From positions 1 through 5,356 of the forward strand of contig JAEWCQ010000004.1 in NCBI GenBank assembly GCA_023390555.1: a stretch of 5,356 nucleotides of DNA, read 5' to 3'. This document shows, in pieces, positions 1-5,356 of this stretch (its first letter is position 1; every line of letters begins with the position of its first letter). The position numbers and the translations under genes were made by a program. This stretch comes from Bacillota bacterium. GTDB lineage: Bacteria > Bacillota > Clostridia > Lachnospirales > Lachnospiraceae. Below the pieces are notes generated by a model, which searched no databases, was not told the origin of the DNA, and saw only the letters and a program-made list of their open reading frames with translations.

Positions 1-479
1 GGCTCATCCATCAGTAATACGTCGGGGGATATAACCAGCGCTCTTGCAAGGGCAATACGCTGCTGCTGCCCGCCGGATAACTGATTTGGCATGCGGTTTG
101 CATATTGCATAATCTGCATCAGGTTTAGATACTTATCTGTTTCTGTCTTTACTGTGTCCTTTTCTATTTTTCGGTTTTTTAGTCCAAATGCTACATTATC
201 CCGCACTGACAGATTGGGAAAGATCGCATAGTTTTGAAACACCATACCAATATTTCTTTTACTAGGATCCATCTCATTGATACGGGTATCATTAAACAGA
301 ATATCTCCCCCCTCAATGGAATTAAATCCTGCAATCATTCTGAGTAATGTTGTCTTTCCACAACCGGAAGGACCAAGGAGCGTAAATAATTCCCCATCTT
401 TTATCTCAGCATTCAGCTGGGGAATCACCGTATTTTCTCCATATTTTTTTACTGCATTTTTAATTGAAATTTTGCTCAT
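1..479 (-). CDS. ABC transporter ATP-binding protein, FbpC/PotA-like (C-terminal part outside window)
   Basis: Cytoplasmic ATPase that would energise import of the ligand captured by the adjacent binding protein. My translation from the ATG at 479 gives 159 residues before the window edge. Visible motifs: A-loop Tyr13, Walker A GPSGCGKT (36-43), Q-loop around Gln82 in VFQNYAIFP, ABC signature LSGGQQQR (134-141), and Walker B VLLMDE ending at Glu159, which is the last complete codon. The switch His and any C-terminal TOBE/regulatory domain are missing only because the window ends. The motif spelling matches the FbpC/PotA/CysA import ATPase group, usually about 340-360 residues. The start is supported by AAGG at 491-488, 8 nt upstream, with a further GGAGAGG at 500-494. 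It lies 107 bp downstream of the binding-protein gene with a stem-loop but no obvious terminator between them, so it is probably cotranscribed. Family is certain; substrate is not readable from this subunit. Confidence 0.95.
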   Translation of the reverse strand, partial: MSKISIKNAVKKYGENTVIPQLNAEIKDGELFTLLGPSGCGKTTLLRMIAGFNSIEGGDILFNDTRINEMDPSKRNIGMVFQNYAIFPNLSVRDNVAFGLKNRKIEKDTVKTETDKYLNLMQIMQYANRMPNQLSGGQQQRIALARALVISPDVLLMDE

Positions 480-526
480 TTATTCAACCTTACCCTCTCC
501 AAAAGCTGTAAACTGATCCCTTGATT

Positions 527-560
527 GTCTAAAGCATGGGTTTTGCTCCATGCTTCAGAC
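527..560 (-). other. Intercistronic stem-loop between binding protein and ATPase genes
   Basis: Two 13-nt arms (527-539 and 548-560) pair with 12 matches and one A-C mismatch around an 8-nt loop. On the minus-strand transcript the hairpin is followed by AATCAAGGG rather than a U-run, so it does not look like an intrinsic terminator. Stem-loops at this position in binding-protein-dependent ABC operons commonly protect the 3' end of the upstream message and let the binding protein be made in excess over the membrane components. That role here is inference. Confidence 0.7.
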
Positions 561-586
561 GTGAATGCCATATATTATTTTAAGTT

Positions 587-1672
587 TTATTTGCTCTGTA
601 AATCAGTAAAAATTTCTGTGTATCTGTCTACAATTTTCTGTTTGTTTCCGCTTACATATGGAATATCCTCTTCTATTACTTTTATTTCAGAAATAGGTTT
701 CATAAAGTCGCTTGTCTTTGCATCTTTAATTACCGGTCTGTTTGTTAACGTACTCCCCCATATATTCTGTACTTCATCACTTAAGATGAAATCAATAAAT
801 AATTTGGCATTATCCATGTTTTTTGCACCTTTGATAATGGTTGCTGATGCAGGAAGATATACGGTTCCCTCTTTTGGATATACGATTTTAACGGGTGCGC
901 CATCTCTCACAAGCTGTGCACACGGATCTTCATAGGAAAGCCCCACTACATATTCACCATCTGCAACTCCTTTGTAAACTGCGGAGGAGCTTTCGCAGAT
1001 TTTACCATCTACATTGGTAAACAGGTCTTCTACGTATTTCCACGCAGCATCATCCTCATAGCCTCCCATTGCCAGCAGCATATTGGTAAGCTGTGCAAAA
1101 GCGGAGGAGGAATTGGCCGGATCAGCGGTAGCAATCTTCCCCTTTAACTCAGGATTTAACAGGTCTTTATAGCCATTGATTTCAATATCTCCAATCAGAT
1201 CCGTATTCACAATTAATACGCTGCCGTCCAATACGTTACCCGCAATAAAACCGCAGGTATTTTTGTAAGCATCTATCACATTATCATTATTTACAGATAC
1301 ATATGGTTCCCAAAGATTCTTATTGTCATATGCCAGTGACCAGGAACCACCAAAAAGAACATCTGCATACGGATCATTCATTTCTGACTGAATTCTTTTT
1401 ACCAATTCACCGGTACCTGCCTGGATTACCTCCACATTGACTCCATATTTTTCTTCAAACAGAGGAATGGTTGCATTCATAAGTCCTTCGGAGTTAGGGG
1501 AATAAATAACCAGATTTCCGCCTCCCGGTGCCGCTTTTGCTGCGGTTGTTTCTTCTGCCGCTTTTGTTGTTTCCGTCTGTGCGGCAGTCGTTGATTCAGC
1601 CCCTGTGCTTGCGCAGCCTGTAAGAGAGACTGCAGTAATCAATCCCATTAGTAACCCCATACCTTTTTTCAT
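587..1672 (-). CDS. Lipoprotein extracellular solute-binding protein, FbpA/AfuA/HptA-like group
   Basis: Membrane-anchored ligand receptor of an ABC importer, 361 residues. It has a type II signal peptide: Lys2-Lys3, a hydrophobic core, then lipobox LTGC with the lipidated Cys at 20. An Ala/Thr/Glu-rich flexible linker (about 21-48) and PGGG lead into the folded domain, which opens NLVIYSPNSEGLMNATIP (53-70). Other family-typical stretches are IQAGTGEL (83-90), YADVLFGGSWS (102-112), ADPANSSSAFAQLTNML (183-199) and GAPVKIVYPKEGT (258-270). The ATG at 1672 has GGGAGGA about 8-9 nt upstream. Homologues are often annotated as ferric iron or 2-aminoethylphosphonate binding proteins. The region where ferric FbpA carries adjacent tyrosines reads SYEDP here (246-250) and no YY pair occurs anywhere, so iron binding of the classical type is doubtful. 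It starts its own transcription unit after the response-regulator terminator and is followed by the ATPase. Family confident, ligand unknown. Confidence 0.93.
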   Translation of the reverse strand: MKKGMGLLMGLITAVSLTGCASTGAESTTAAQTETTKAAEETTAAKAAPGGGNLVIYSPNSEGLMNATIPLFEEKYGVNVEVIQAGTGELVKRIQSEMNDPYADVLFGGSWSLAYDNKNLWEPYVSVNNDNVIDAYKNTCGFIAGNVLDGSVLIVNTDLIGDIEINGYKDLLNPELKGKIATADPANSSSAFAQLTNMLLAMGGYEDDAAWKYVEDLFTNVDGKICESSSAVYKGVADGEYVVGLSYEDPCAQLVRDGAPVKIVYPKEGTVYLPASATIIKGAKNMDNAKLFIDFILSDEVQNIWGSTLTNRPVIKDAKTSDFMKPISEIKVIEEDIPYVSGNKQKIVDRYTEIFTDLQSK

Positions 1673-1681
1673 TATTTTGTT

Positions 1682-1688
1682 CCTCCCA
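1682..1688 (-). promoter_or_regulatory. Ribosome binding site of the binding-protein gene
   Basis: On the minus strand the leader reads GGGAGGA immediately before ACAAAATA and the ATG at 1672. This is a near-ideal Shine-Dalgarno sequence that fixes the start and fits high expression of a binding protein. Confidence 0.85.
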
Positions 1689-1714
1689 TAAAATATTGTT
1701 TTTCAGATAGCTTT

Positions 1715-1742
1715 ATCATATAAGATCTGAGTTCTGTTTCAC
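1715..1742 (-). promoter_or_regulatory. Probable activator-dependent promoter of the binding-protein/transporter operon
   Basis: A -10-like TATGAT (1720-1715) is preceded at 16 bp by a weak -35-like GTGAAA (1742-1737). It lies between the terminator of the two-component operon and the binding-protein ATG, leaving a leader of roughly 35 nt. The good -10 with a poor -35, plus a direct repeat just upstream, is what one expects of a promoter needing an activator such as the neighbouring AraC-type response regulator. The placement is inference from sequence only. Confidence 0.5.
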
Positions 1743-1752
1743 ACTCTTTATC

Positions 1753-1779
1753 CCGAACAAATGGAAAAAATACCGAACA
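1753..1779 (-). promoter_or_regulatory. Direct repeat TGTTCGG x2, candidate operator for the AraC-type response regulator
   Basis: Read on the minus strand, TGTTCGG occurs at 1779-1773 and again at 1759-1753, exactly 20 bp apart, so both face the same side of the helix. The nearer copy ends about 10 bp upstream of the putative -35. AraC-family proteins, with two HTH motifs per monomer, typically bind tandem sites about two helical turns apart. The farther copy also forms part of the 3' arm of the terminator stem, so it may be conserved for either reason. Confidence 0.4.
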
Positions 1780-1796
1780 TTTTTGTCCGGTATTTT
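1765..1796 (-). terminator. Intrinsic terminator of the two-component operon
   Basis: Arms 1796-1784 and 1779-1767 form a 13-bp stem with one G-U pair and a 4-nt AAAA loop. On the minus-strand transcript it is followed directly by a run of U residues (six T in all, counted from 1770 to 1765). The first bases of the 5' arm are the last bases of the response-regulator stop codon (1797-1795), so termination is packed tightly against the end of translation. It separates the regulatory genes from the transporter genes into two transcription units. Confidence 0.88.
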
Positions 1797-2562
1797 ATAA
1801 CACTCTGTTCTGATATTCTTTGGCAGAGCACCCTATATATTTTTTAAATACGTGATTAAAATATTTGTAGTCACCGATTCCACAGAGGAAACCCACCTCT
1901 GAAATGACAGTATTCTTGTTTTTTAACATTGCCAGTGCTTTCTGTATCCGGAACCGGTTGAGGTATTCGATCACTGTTGTTCCTAACGCTTTTCGAAATT
2001 TCTGGTTAATGTATCGCTCTGAGTAATGCAGTACCTCTTCTAAGTCTGATAATACAATTTTTTCCTGATAATGTTCTTCTATGTATTGTAGAATCTGCTG
2101 TATGACCGGATCCAGACCTGTCTTTTCTTCTATCAGAGAAATGCTCTCCAGTTCTTTAGTTTTTTCATTGCGCTCCCGTAAATAGTGTATATTTTTAGAT
2201 TCTAAAACTGCCTGCTCTAAAGCTTCCTTCATTTCCTCCATATTTAAGGGCTTTAATACATAAGTAGATACCCCATTCCGAATCGCCTCCATGGCATACT
2301 CAAAATCTGAATAACCGGTAAGAATGATTGCAACGTAATCAAACACAGTTTTTGTATTGGCAATCATCTGCAGCCCATCCATAACCGGCATATTTATATC
2401 CGTGATTACAATATCCGGTTTTAACTCTTCGATCAGTTTTTTCCCTTCTATTCCATTGGAAGCCTCCCCAACAACGTAGCTGTCACAGCTCTCCCATGGA
2501 ACGGAAGCACGAATTCCTTTTCTGATGATATCCTCATCTTCCACTAACAACACACTATACAC
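1795..2562 (-). CDS. AraC-type response regulator (YesN/HptR-like, REC + HTH_AraC)
   Basis: DNA-binding output protein of the two-component system, 255 residues. The N-terminal receiver domain (about 2-120) shows the acidic pocket Glu8/Asp9/Glu10, phosphoacceptor Asp55 in VITDINMP, switch Thr82 and Lys104 in VLKP. A short linker (about 124-150) leads to an AraC-type domain (about 152-254) with two helix-turn-helix units, around 171-192 and 219-242. The start is GTG at 2562, preceded by GGGAG with 6-nt spacing, and it overlaps the kinase stop by 8 nt, so translation is probably coupled. At 255 residues it is compact compared with long YesN proteins and resembles the HptR size class. A terminator starts in its stop codon. 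The likely target is the transporter promoter just downstream, where a 20-bp-period direct repeat sits. Family assignment is firm; target and inducer are inferred. Confidence 0.95.
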   Translation of the reverse strand: MYSVLLVEDEDIIRKGIRASVPWESCDSYVVGEASNGIEGKKLIEELKPDIVITDINMPVMDGLQMIANTKTVFDYVAIILTGYSDFEYAMEAIRNGVSTYVLKPLNMEEMKEALEQAVLESKNIHYLRERNEKTKELESISLIEEKTGLDPVIQQILQYIEEHYQEKIVLSDLEEVLHYSERYINQKFRKALGTTVIEYLNRFRIQKALAMLKNKNTVISEVGFLCGIGDYKYFNHVFKKYIGCSAKEYQNRVL

Positions 2563-4264
2563 AATTTTCTCCCATCCACAATTTTAATTCTACCCGAAAA
2601 AATTCATTTTCCTGACTCTCAATTATCATTCCGCTTTCTTTTCCATACTCCAGTGAAATTCTTCGGTTAATATTCTGCAAGCCATTATGTTTTGTATCTA
2701 CTTTTTCTCTGTTTGTGATGCTTTTTAACATCTCAATCGTGGCTTTTGGCTGTCCCGCTCCATCGTCTTCTACCATAAGATACAGATATTCCTTCTGCAT
2801 ATAACCGCCTATCTTAATATGTATGTCTGTTTTCTTCTGGAACCCATATTTAATGGAATTTTCTAATAGTGGCTGCAGCAGAAGCTTGGGAATAAAGAAC
2901 TGCTCACACTCCTTTTCAATCTCTATTGTATAATCAAAGCGTTTTCCAAAACGAATCTTTTGGATATACAGATAATCCTCAATATAAATCTTGTCCTCCT
3001 GAAGAAGTACCTTCTTTTTCGTATTGTTAATACTGTATCTTAAAATATGCGTAAAACGTTCAATCATGTTCTCTGCTTTGATTGGGTCCGATACAATCAG
3101 ATATTTAATATTATCCAGTGTGTTATAAATAAAATGAGGATTCATCCTCTCTTGAAGATTCTGCATCTCCATTTGTCCGTTTATTTGTATTAATTCAACA
3201 TTTTTATGATTCAATTCATTGATACTCTTTACCATTTTATTAATTTGCTCTGCAATCTCTTCAAACTCATCGCCAGTACGCAGTGTAATCTCATGATTGG
3301 TATCTTTTTTTCGAATAATGCGGATTTCTTTGACTAGAAGTTCAACCGATTCCGAAGTCTTCTTTGACATCACACCCAGCATATGAAAAAACATAATGGT
3401 CCAGACTGCGCCTAATCCAAGGATTGTAATAACACCGATTAACAGATAAGCAGAATTTTCAGGTGAGTAAATAAAAGAATAAATACAAATATTCTCATTC
3501 TCCTGAACTTTGCTTCTTCTGAAATAACGATTTCCATTTATTGTTACATATTTTCTGCCATCTGTTCCAATGTATTTATTTGCAGTGTTTTTTCCCATCA
3601 GACTGTTGTTGGAGCAATAGATAATATCACTCCTTTCATTGGTAATAATCGTATCATACTGCCCCTGCGAAAGACAATTATTCCAATCTGTATTTTTTAA
3701 GTAAGCTGCCACTGTTCCACAATAGATTTCCTGATCGTATAGCGGAAGCATCATCAGATATTCTGGCTCATCGGTTTTGAAAAAATAAACTGTAGTATAG
3801 ATATCCCCTCCATTTTCTCTTGCATTGTCAGCGGCTATCCGATTAAATTCGATTCTGTGTAGATTCATATCTTCTTTGGAAAAATTTGTCATCATAACCT
3901 GATTTTCCTGATTGATCAGAATTAAATTAATATCCACCTTAGCTTCTACATCATATTTACTGACCAAATAATTAATTTCCTTTGGATTTTTCTCTCCTTT
4001 AAGACAATATAAGAAACTTTGAATATTGTCCTTGTCTTTTAAAAAACCTGCAGTGGACTGATATACATCAGAAAAATTTGTACTGATAACCTCCAGATGC
4101 CTTTCACTATTTATTTCCCGACTCACAGAATTAATGACTATAATGGCAACCGAAAAAAACAGGCAGCCAATCAGAATGATAATGATAATCCGTTTGGATA
4201 CCATTTTCTCCAGCTCTCTCTGAAATTTTGTTTTTTCTGTTTTTATATCATTTCTATAATTCAT
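2555..4264 (-). CDS. Membrane sensor histidine kinase, YesM/HptS-like (HisKA_7TM-free, His_kinase + HATPase_c)
   Basis: Sensor partner of the overlapping response regulator, 569 residues. A basic cytoplasmic N-terminus precedes TM1 (about 25-46). About 225 extracellular residues follow (47-271), probably a Cache-like sensor although I recognise no ligand motif, and then TM2 (about 273-294). A HAMP-like linker (about 297-350) with predicted coiled coil reaches the His_kinase domain, where QERMNPHFIYNTLDNIKY places the phosphoacceptor at His377. The HATPase region shows the N-box LLLQPLLENSIKYGF (461-475), the G1 box VEDDGAGQP (498-506) and HNGLQNINRRI (526-536) near G2. All catalytic motifs are intact. 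The ATG at 4264 has AAAGGA about 7 nt upstream. The gene is first in the operon, behind an extended -10 promoter. YesM-class kinases usually control carbohydrate or related transporters; HptS senses hexose phosphate with a binding protein of the type found here. The signal is not readable from sequence. Confidence 0.95.
   Translation of the reverse strand: MNYRNDIKTEKTKFQRELEKMVSKRIIIIILIGCLFFSVAIIVINSVSREINSERHLEVISTNFSDVYQSTAGFLKDKDNIQSFLYCLKGEKNPKEINYLVSKYDVEAKVDINLILINQENQVMMTNFSKEDMNLHRIEFNRIAADNARENGGDIYTTVYFFKTDEPEYLMMLPLYDQEIYCGTVAAYLKNTDWNNCLSQGQYDTIITNERSDIIYCSNNSLMGKNTANKYIGTDGRKYVTINGNRYFRRSKVQENENICIYSFIYSPENSAYLLIGVITILGLGAVWTIMFFHMLGVMSKKTSESVELLVKEIRIIRKKDTNHEITLRTGDEFEEIAEQINKMVKSINELNHKNVELIQINGQMEMQNLQERMNPHFIYNTLDNIKYLIVSDPIKAENMIERFTHILRYSINNTKKKVLLQEDKIYIEDYLYIQKIRFGKRFDYTIEIEKECEQFFIPKLLLQPLLENSIKYGFQKKTDIHIKIGGYMQKEYLYLMVEDDGAGQPKATIEMLKSITNREKVDTKHNGLQNINRRISLEYGKESGMIIESQENEFFRVELKLWMGENCV
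2569..2573 (-). promoter_or_regulatory. Ribosome binding site deciding the GTG start of the response regulator
   Basis: GGGAG on the minus strand (2573-2569) lies inside the kinase coding end, 6 nt before GTG at 2562. It supports GTG over the in-frame GTG three codons later, and it implies translational coupling with the kinase. Confidence 0.75.
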
Positions 4265-4315
4265 GAGTTTTTCCTTTATACTTCATTGTTTTTTCATATC
4301 ACATTCTCGATTTCC

Positions 4316-4344
4316 ATTGTACCATTGTTATGCATATCTGTCAT
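4316..4344 (-). promoter_or_regulatory. Promoter of the histidine kinase/response regulator operon
   Basis: The minus strand has -35 ATGACA (4344-4339), a 17-bp spacer and -10 TACAAT (4321-4316), each 5/6 to the housekeeping consensus, with TGG giving an extended -10. The expected start near 4309 leaves a leader of about 45 nt before the kinase ATG. ACAATGG occurs twice with an 8-bp period across the -10. The promoter looks constitutive in strength, with a Fur-like box immediately upstream as a possible control site. Confidence 0.7.
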
Positions 4345-4349
4345 TTGGC

Positions 4350-4364
4350 TTTTAATGATTATCA
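4350..4364 (-). promoter_or_regulatory. Fur-like box upstream of the kinase promoter
   Basis: On the minus strand TGATAATCATTAAAA matches 12 of the 14 defined positions of the 7-1-7 Gram-positive Fur consensus (TGATAATNATTATCA), and 13 contiguous bases match the classical 19-bp Fur box. It starts 6 bp upstream of the kinase -35 and sits between the two divergent genes. The flanks match poorly and the region is AT-rich, so a chance match is possible. Confidence 0.4.
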
Positions 4365-4405
4365 TGTTTCACATAAAACTGCATTGGGTACAACAGGTAC
4401 GATGC

Positions 4406-4434
4406 TTTACATGTATAATTATATATTATATTAT
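4406..4434 (+). promoter_or_regulatory. Candidate distal promoter for the AraC/GyrI-type regulator
   Basis: TTTACA (4406-4411), a 17-bp spacer and TATTAT (4429-4434) are each 5/6 to consensus and point rightward. The implied leader is about 117 nt and would include the palindrome at 4521-4538. The tract is so AT-rich that other -10 registers exist, so the exact element is uncertain. Confidence 0.45.
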
Positions 4435-4509
4435 GGTACAGTTATTCTAAGGTATTTTATTGGAACTAATGTTTGGAAAAAAAGTCGGGTAATGTTATTA
4501 ACCAAAAGC

Positions 4510-4515
4510 TATAAT
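4510..4515 (+). promoter_or_regulatory. Consensus -10 (TATAAT) proximal to the AraC/GyrI-type regulator
   Basis: A perfect TATAAT lies 42 bp upstream of the ATG, with a start expected near 4522. No acceptable -35 is found at 15-20 bp spacing, so the promoter is either weak or activator-dependent. The expected transcription start falls at the left edge of the 18-bp palindrome, a position suited to an operator. Confidence 0.45.
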
Positions 4516-4520
4516 ACAAA

Positions 4521-4538
4521 TATAACTTGCAAGTTATA
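4521..4538. promoter_or_regulatory. Perfect 18-bp palindrome, candidate operator
   Basis: TATAACTTGCAAGTTATA is exactly self-complementary with no spacer. It lies 5 bp after the TATAAT and 5 bp before the AGGAG ribosome binding site (4544-4548). A perfect dyad over the start site suggests a dimeric repressor, or control by the adjacent regulator itself. As RNA it could form at most a short hairpin, close to the ribosome binding site, with no U-run, so it is not a terminator. Confidence 0.6.
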
Positions 4539-4557
4539 GGAACAGGAGTAAACAGAT

Positions 4558-5356
4558 ATGAATTATTACCAACGGATCCAAAAGTCTATTGACTTTATAG
4601 AAGATCATTTAGATCAGGCGATTACCATAGAATTATGTGCGAAGGAAGCATGCATGAGTATTTCAGGATTTTACCGCATGTTCCTGTCAGTAGTTGGCTA
4701 TAATGCCAAAGAATATATTCGTATGCGAAGATTGACAGCCGCATATTACGACTTATTGCAGTCAGAGGAAGGAGTTCTTTCAGTCGCCATAAAGTATGAA
4801 TACAATTCTGCTGACAGCTTTACCAGGGCATTTAAAAAACAATTTGGTATGCTGCCCTCCATGGTGAAATCTGTTACTTCACAACATGGCATCAATGAAT
4901 TTGTGAGGTTTAATATTATGGAGAAGTATTTTGAGACAGGGAATAAGGAGTTAGAAGAAAAATATCCGGATATTAAGGTAATCAAAGAACTGGAAGATAT
5001 GAAAGTTGCATGCTTTACTTATTGCGGGAAAGATCCCGAACATCATGCATTTGATACAATGAAAAAGTGGGCGAATGAAAATGATGTATACTTCCACGAT
5101 ATGTCCTATCGAATCTTTGGATACAATCATCCGGATCCGTCCAACGTAGATGATTCTCAAGAGATTTACGGTTATGAAGTCTGTGTAACCATATCTGATG
5201 AGCAGTTTTTAAGACTGAATGACGTTTCAGCAGATTTTGTAAAGGGCACATACGATGAAGTAAAACGCCGGATTCTAAGCGGCGGTAAGTATGCTGTTAT
5301 GTCTGTGAAACGTGATGATACAGGTGATATTGGCAGTAACATTATTGCTGCCTGGA
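4558..5356 (+). CDS. AraC-family regulator with GyrI-like effector-binding domain (3' end outside window)
   Basis: One-component transcription factor; my translation from the ATG at 4558 gives 266 residues with no stop before the window edge. The N-terminus is a two-HTH AraC domain (about 5-105): ITIELCAKEACMSISGFYR (22-40) is the first unit, and LSVAIKYEYNSADSFTRAF (74-92) with KKQFGMLPS the second. A linker (about 106-145) joins an effector-binding domain of the GyrI/AraC_E_bind type, recognised by the family pattern MSYRIFGYNHPDP (182-194), YGYEVCVTISDE (204-215) and GGKYAVMSVK (242-251). This N-HTH/C-GyrI order is that of Rob-like proteins, where the C-terminal domain binds small molecules. 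AGGAG 9 nt upstream supports the start. It is transcribed away from the kinase and shares its upstream region. Whether it controls the transporter, itself or something to the right cannot be decided here. Confidence 0.92.
   Translation, partial: MNYYQRIQKSIDFIEDHLDQAITIELCAKEACMSISGFYRMFLSVVGYNAKEYIRMRRLTAAYYDLLQSEEGVLSVAIKYEYNSADSFTRAFKKQFGMLPSMVKSVTSQHGINEFVRFNIMEKYFETGNKELEEKYPDIKVIKELEDMKVACFTYCGKDPEHHAFDTMKKWANENDVYFHDMSYRIFGYNHPDPSNVDDSQEIYGYEVCVTISDEQFLRLNDVSADFVKGTYDEVKRRILSGGKYAVMSVKRDDTGDIGSNIIAAW

Larger units (their letters stand above)
4265..4557. other. Divergent intergenic regulatory region
   Basis: This 293-bp, very AT-rich gap lies between the kinase (leftward) and the AraC-type regulator (rightward). 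It holds the kinase promoter, the Fur-like box, two candidate rightward promoters and an 18-bp palindrome. A short open frame across it (4330-4539, plus) lacks a ribosome binding site and overlaps all these sites, so I do not call it a gene. Confidence 0.75.

Noticed and set aside
277..935. Plus-strand open frames at 277-516 and 525-935
   Set aside because: They lie opposite the ATPase and binding-protein genes, whose motifs are unmistakable, and show no recognisable domains or ribosome binding sites.
1706..1717. GATA-n4-TATC dyad overlapping the -10 of the binding-protein promoter, considered as a Fur box
   Set aside because: Only the 4-bp arms match; the inner and outer positions depart from the Fur consensus, and the similarity is explained by the -10 element.
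4414..4419. Perfect TATAAT on the plus strand as a third rightward promoter
   Set aside because: No -35-like hexamer lies at 16-18 bp, and TTTACA at 4406 is too close; it is more likely AT-rich coincidence.
4488..4503. Imperfect dyad GGTAAT-gtt-ATTAACC
   Set aside because: It needs a bulged base and has no partner sites, so it is too weak to call an operator.
4097..4539. Plus-strand open frames at 4097-4450 and 4330-4539
   Set aside because: The first is antisense to the kinase N-terminus and the second has no Shine-Dalgarno sequence and covers the promoter and operator region. The hydrophobic composition follows from AT-rich DNA.
4746..5251. Three minus-strand open frames inside the AraC/GyrI-type gene
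   Set aside because: They are shadows of a continuous plus-strand coding region with two recognisable domains.

Overview
The window looks chromosomal and comes from a low-GC Gram-positive bacterium, most likely a gut-type Clostridia (Lachnospiraceae-like). The evidence is AT-rich DNA, strong AGGAG-type ribosome binding sites, a lipoprotein binding protein with an Ala/Thr/Glu-rich linker after the lipobox cysteine, and a compact YesM/YesN-class two-component pair. The genus call is inference, and no mobile element, RNA gene or CRISPR array is visible.

Layout, right to left on the minus strand. A sensor histidine kinase (4264-2555) and an AraC-type response regulator (2562-1795, GTG start, 8-nt overlap) form a two-gene operon. 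It is preceded by a good promoter (4344-4316) and ends in a strong intrinsic terminator whose stem begins inside the regulator's stop codon (about 1796-1765). A separate promoter region follows, carrying a 20-bp-period direct repeat (TGTTCGG twice). It leads to a lipoprotein solute-binding protein (1672-587), an intercistronic stem-loop (560-527), and an ABC ATPase (479 to beyond the left edge, 159 residues visible). A permease gene is expected further left but is outside the window.

On the plus strand, divergent from the kinase, lies an AraC-family regulator with an N-terminal HTH and a GyrI-like effector-binding C-terminus (4558 to beyond the right edge). Its leader holds a perfect 18-bp palindrome just after a consensus -10. 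The 293-bp divergent region also holds a Fur-like box (4350-4364) next to the kinase promoter.

Working model (inference): the kinase senses an extracellular ligand, perhaps together with the binding protein. It phosphorylates the regulator at Asp55, and the regulator activates the transporter promoter through the direct repeat. The binding protein belongs to the FbpA/AfuA/HptA-like group usually annotated as ferric iron transport. However, I cannot find the tandem tyrosine typical of ferric FbpA, so a phosphorylated organic ligand (as for AfuABC or HptRSA) is a serious alternative. The Fur-like box argues the other way, for an iron link. The substrate is therefore open.
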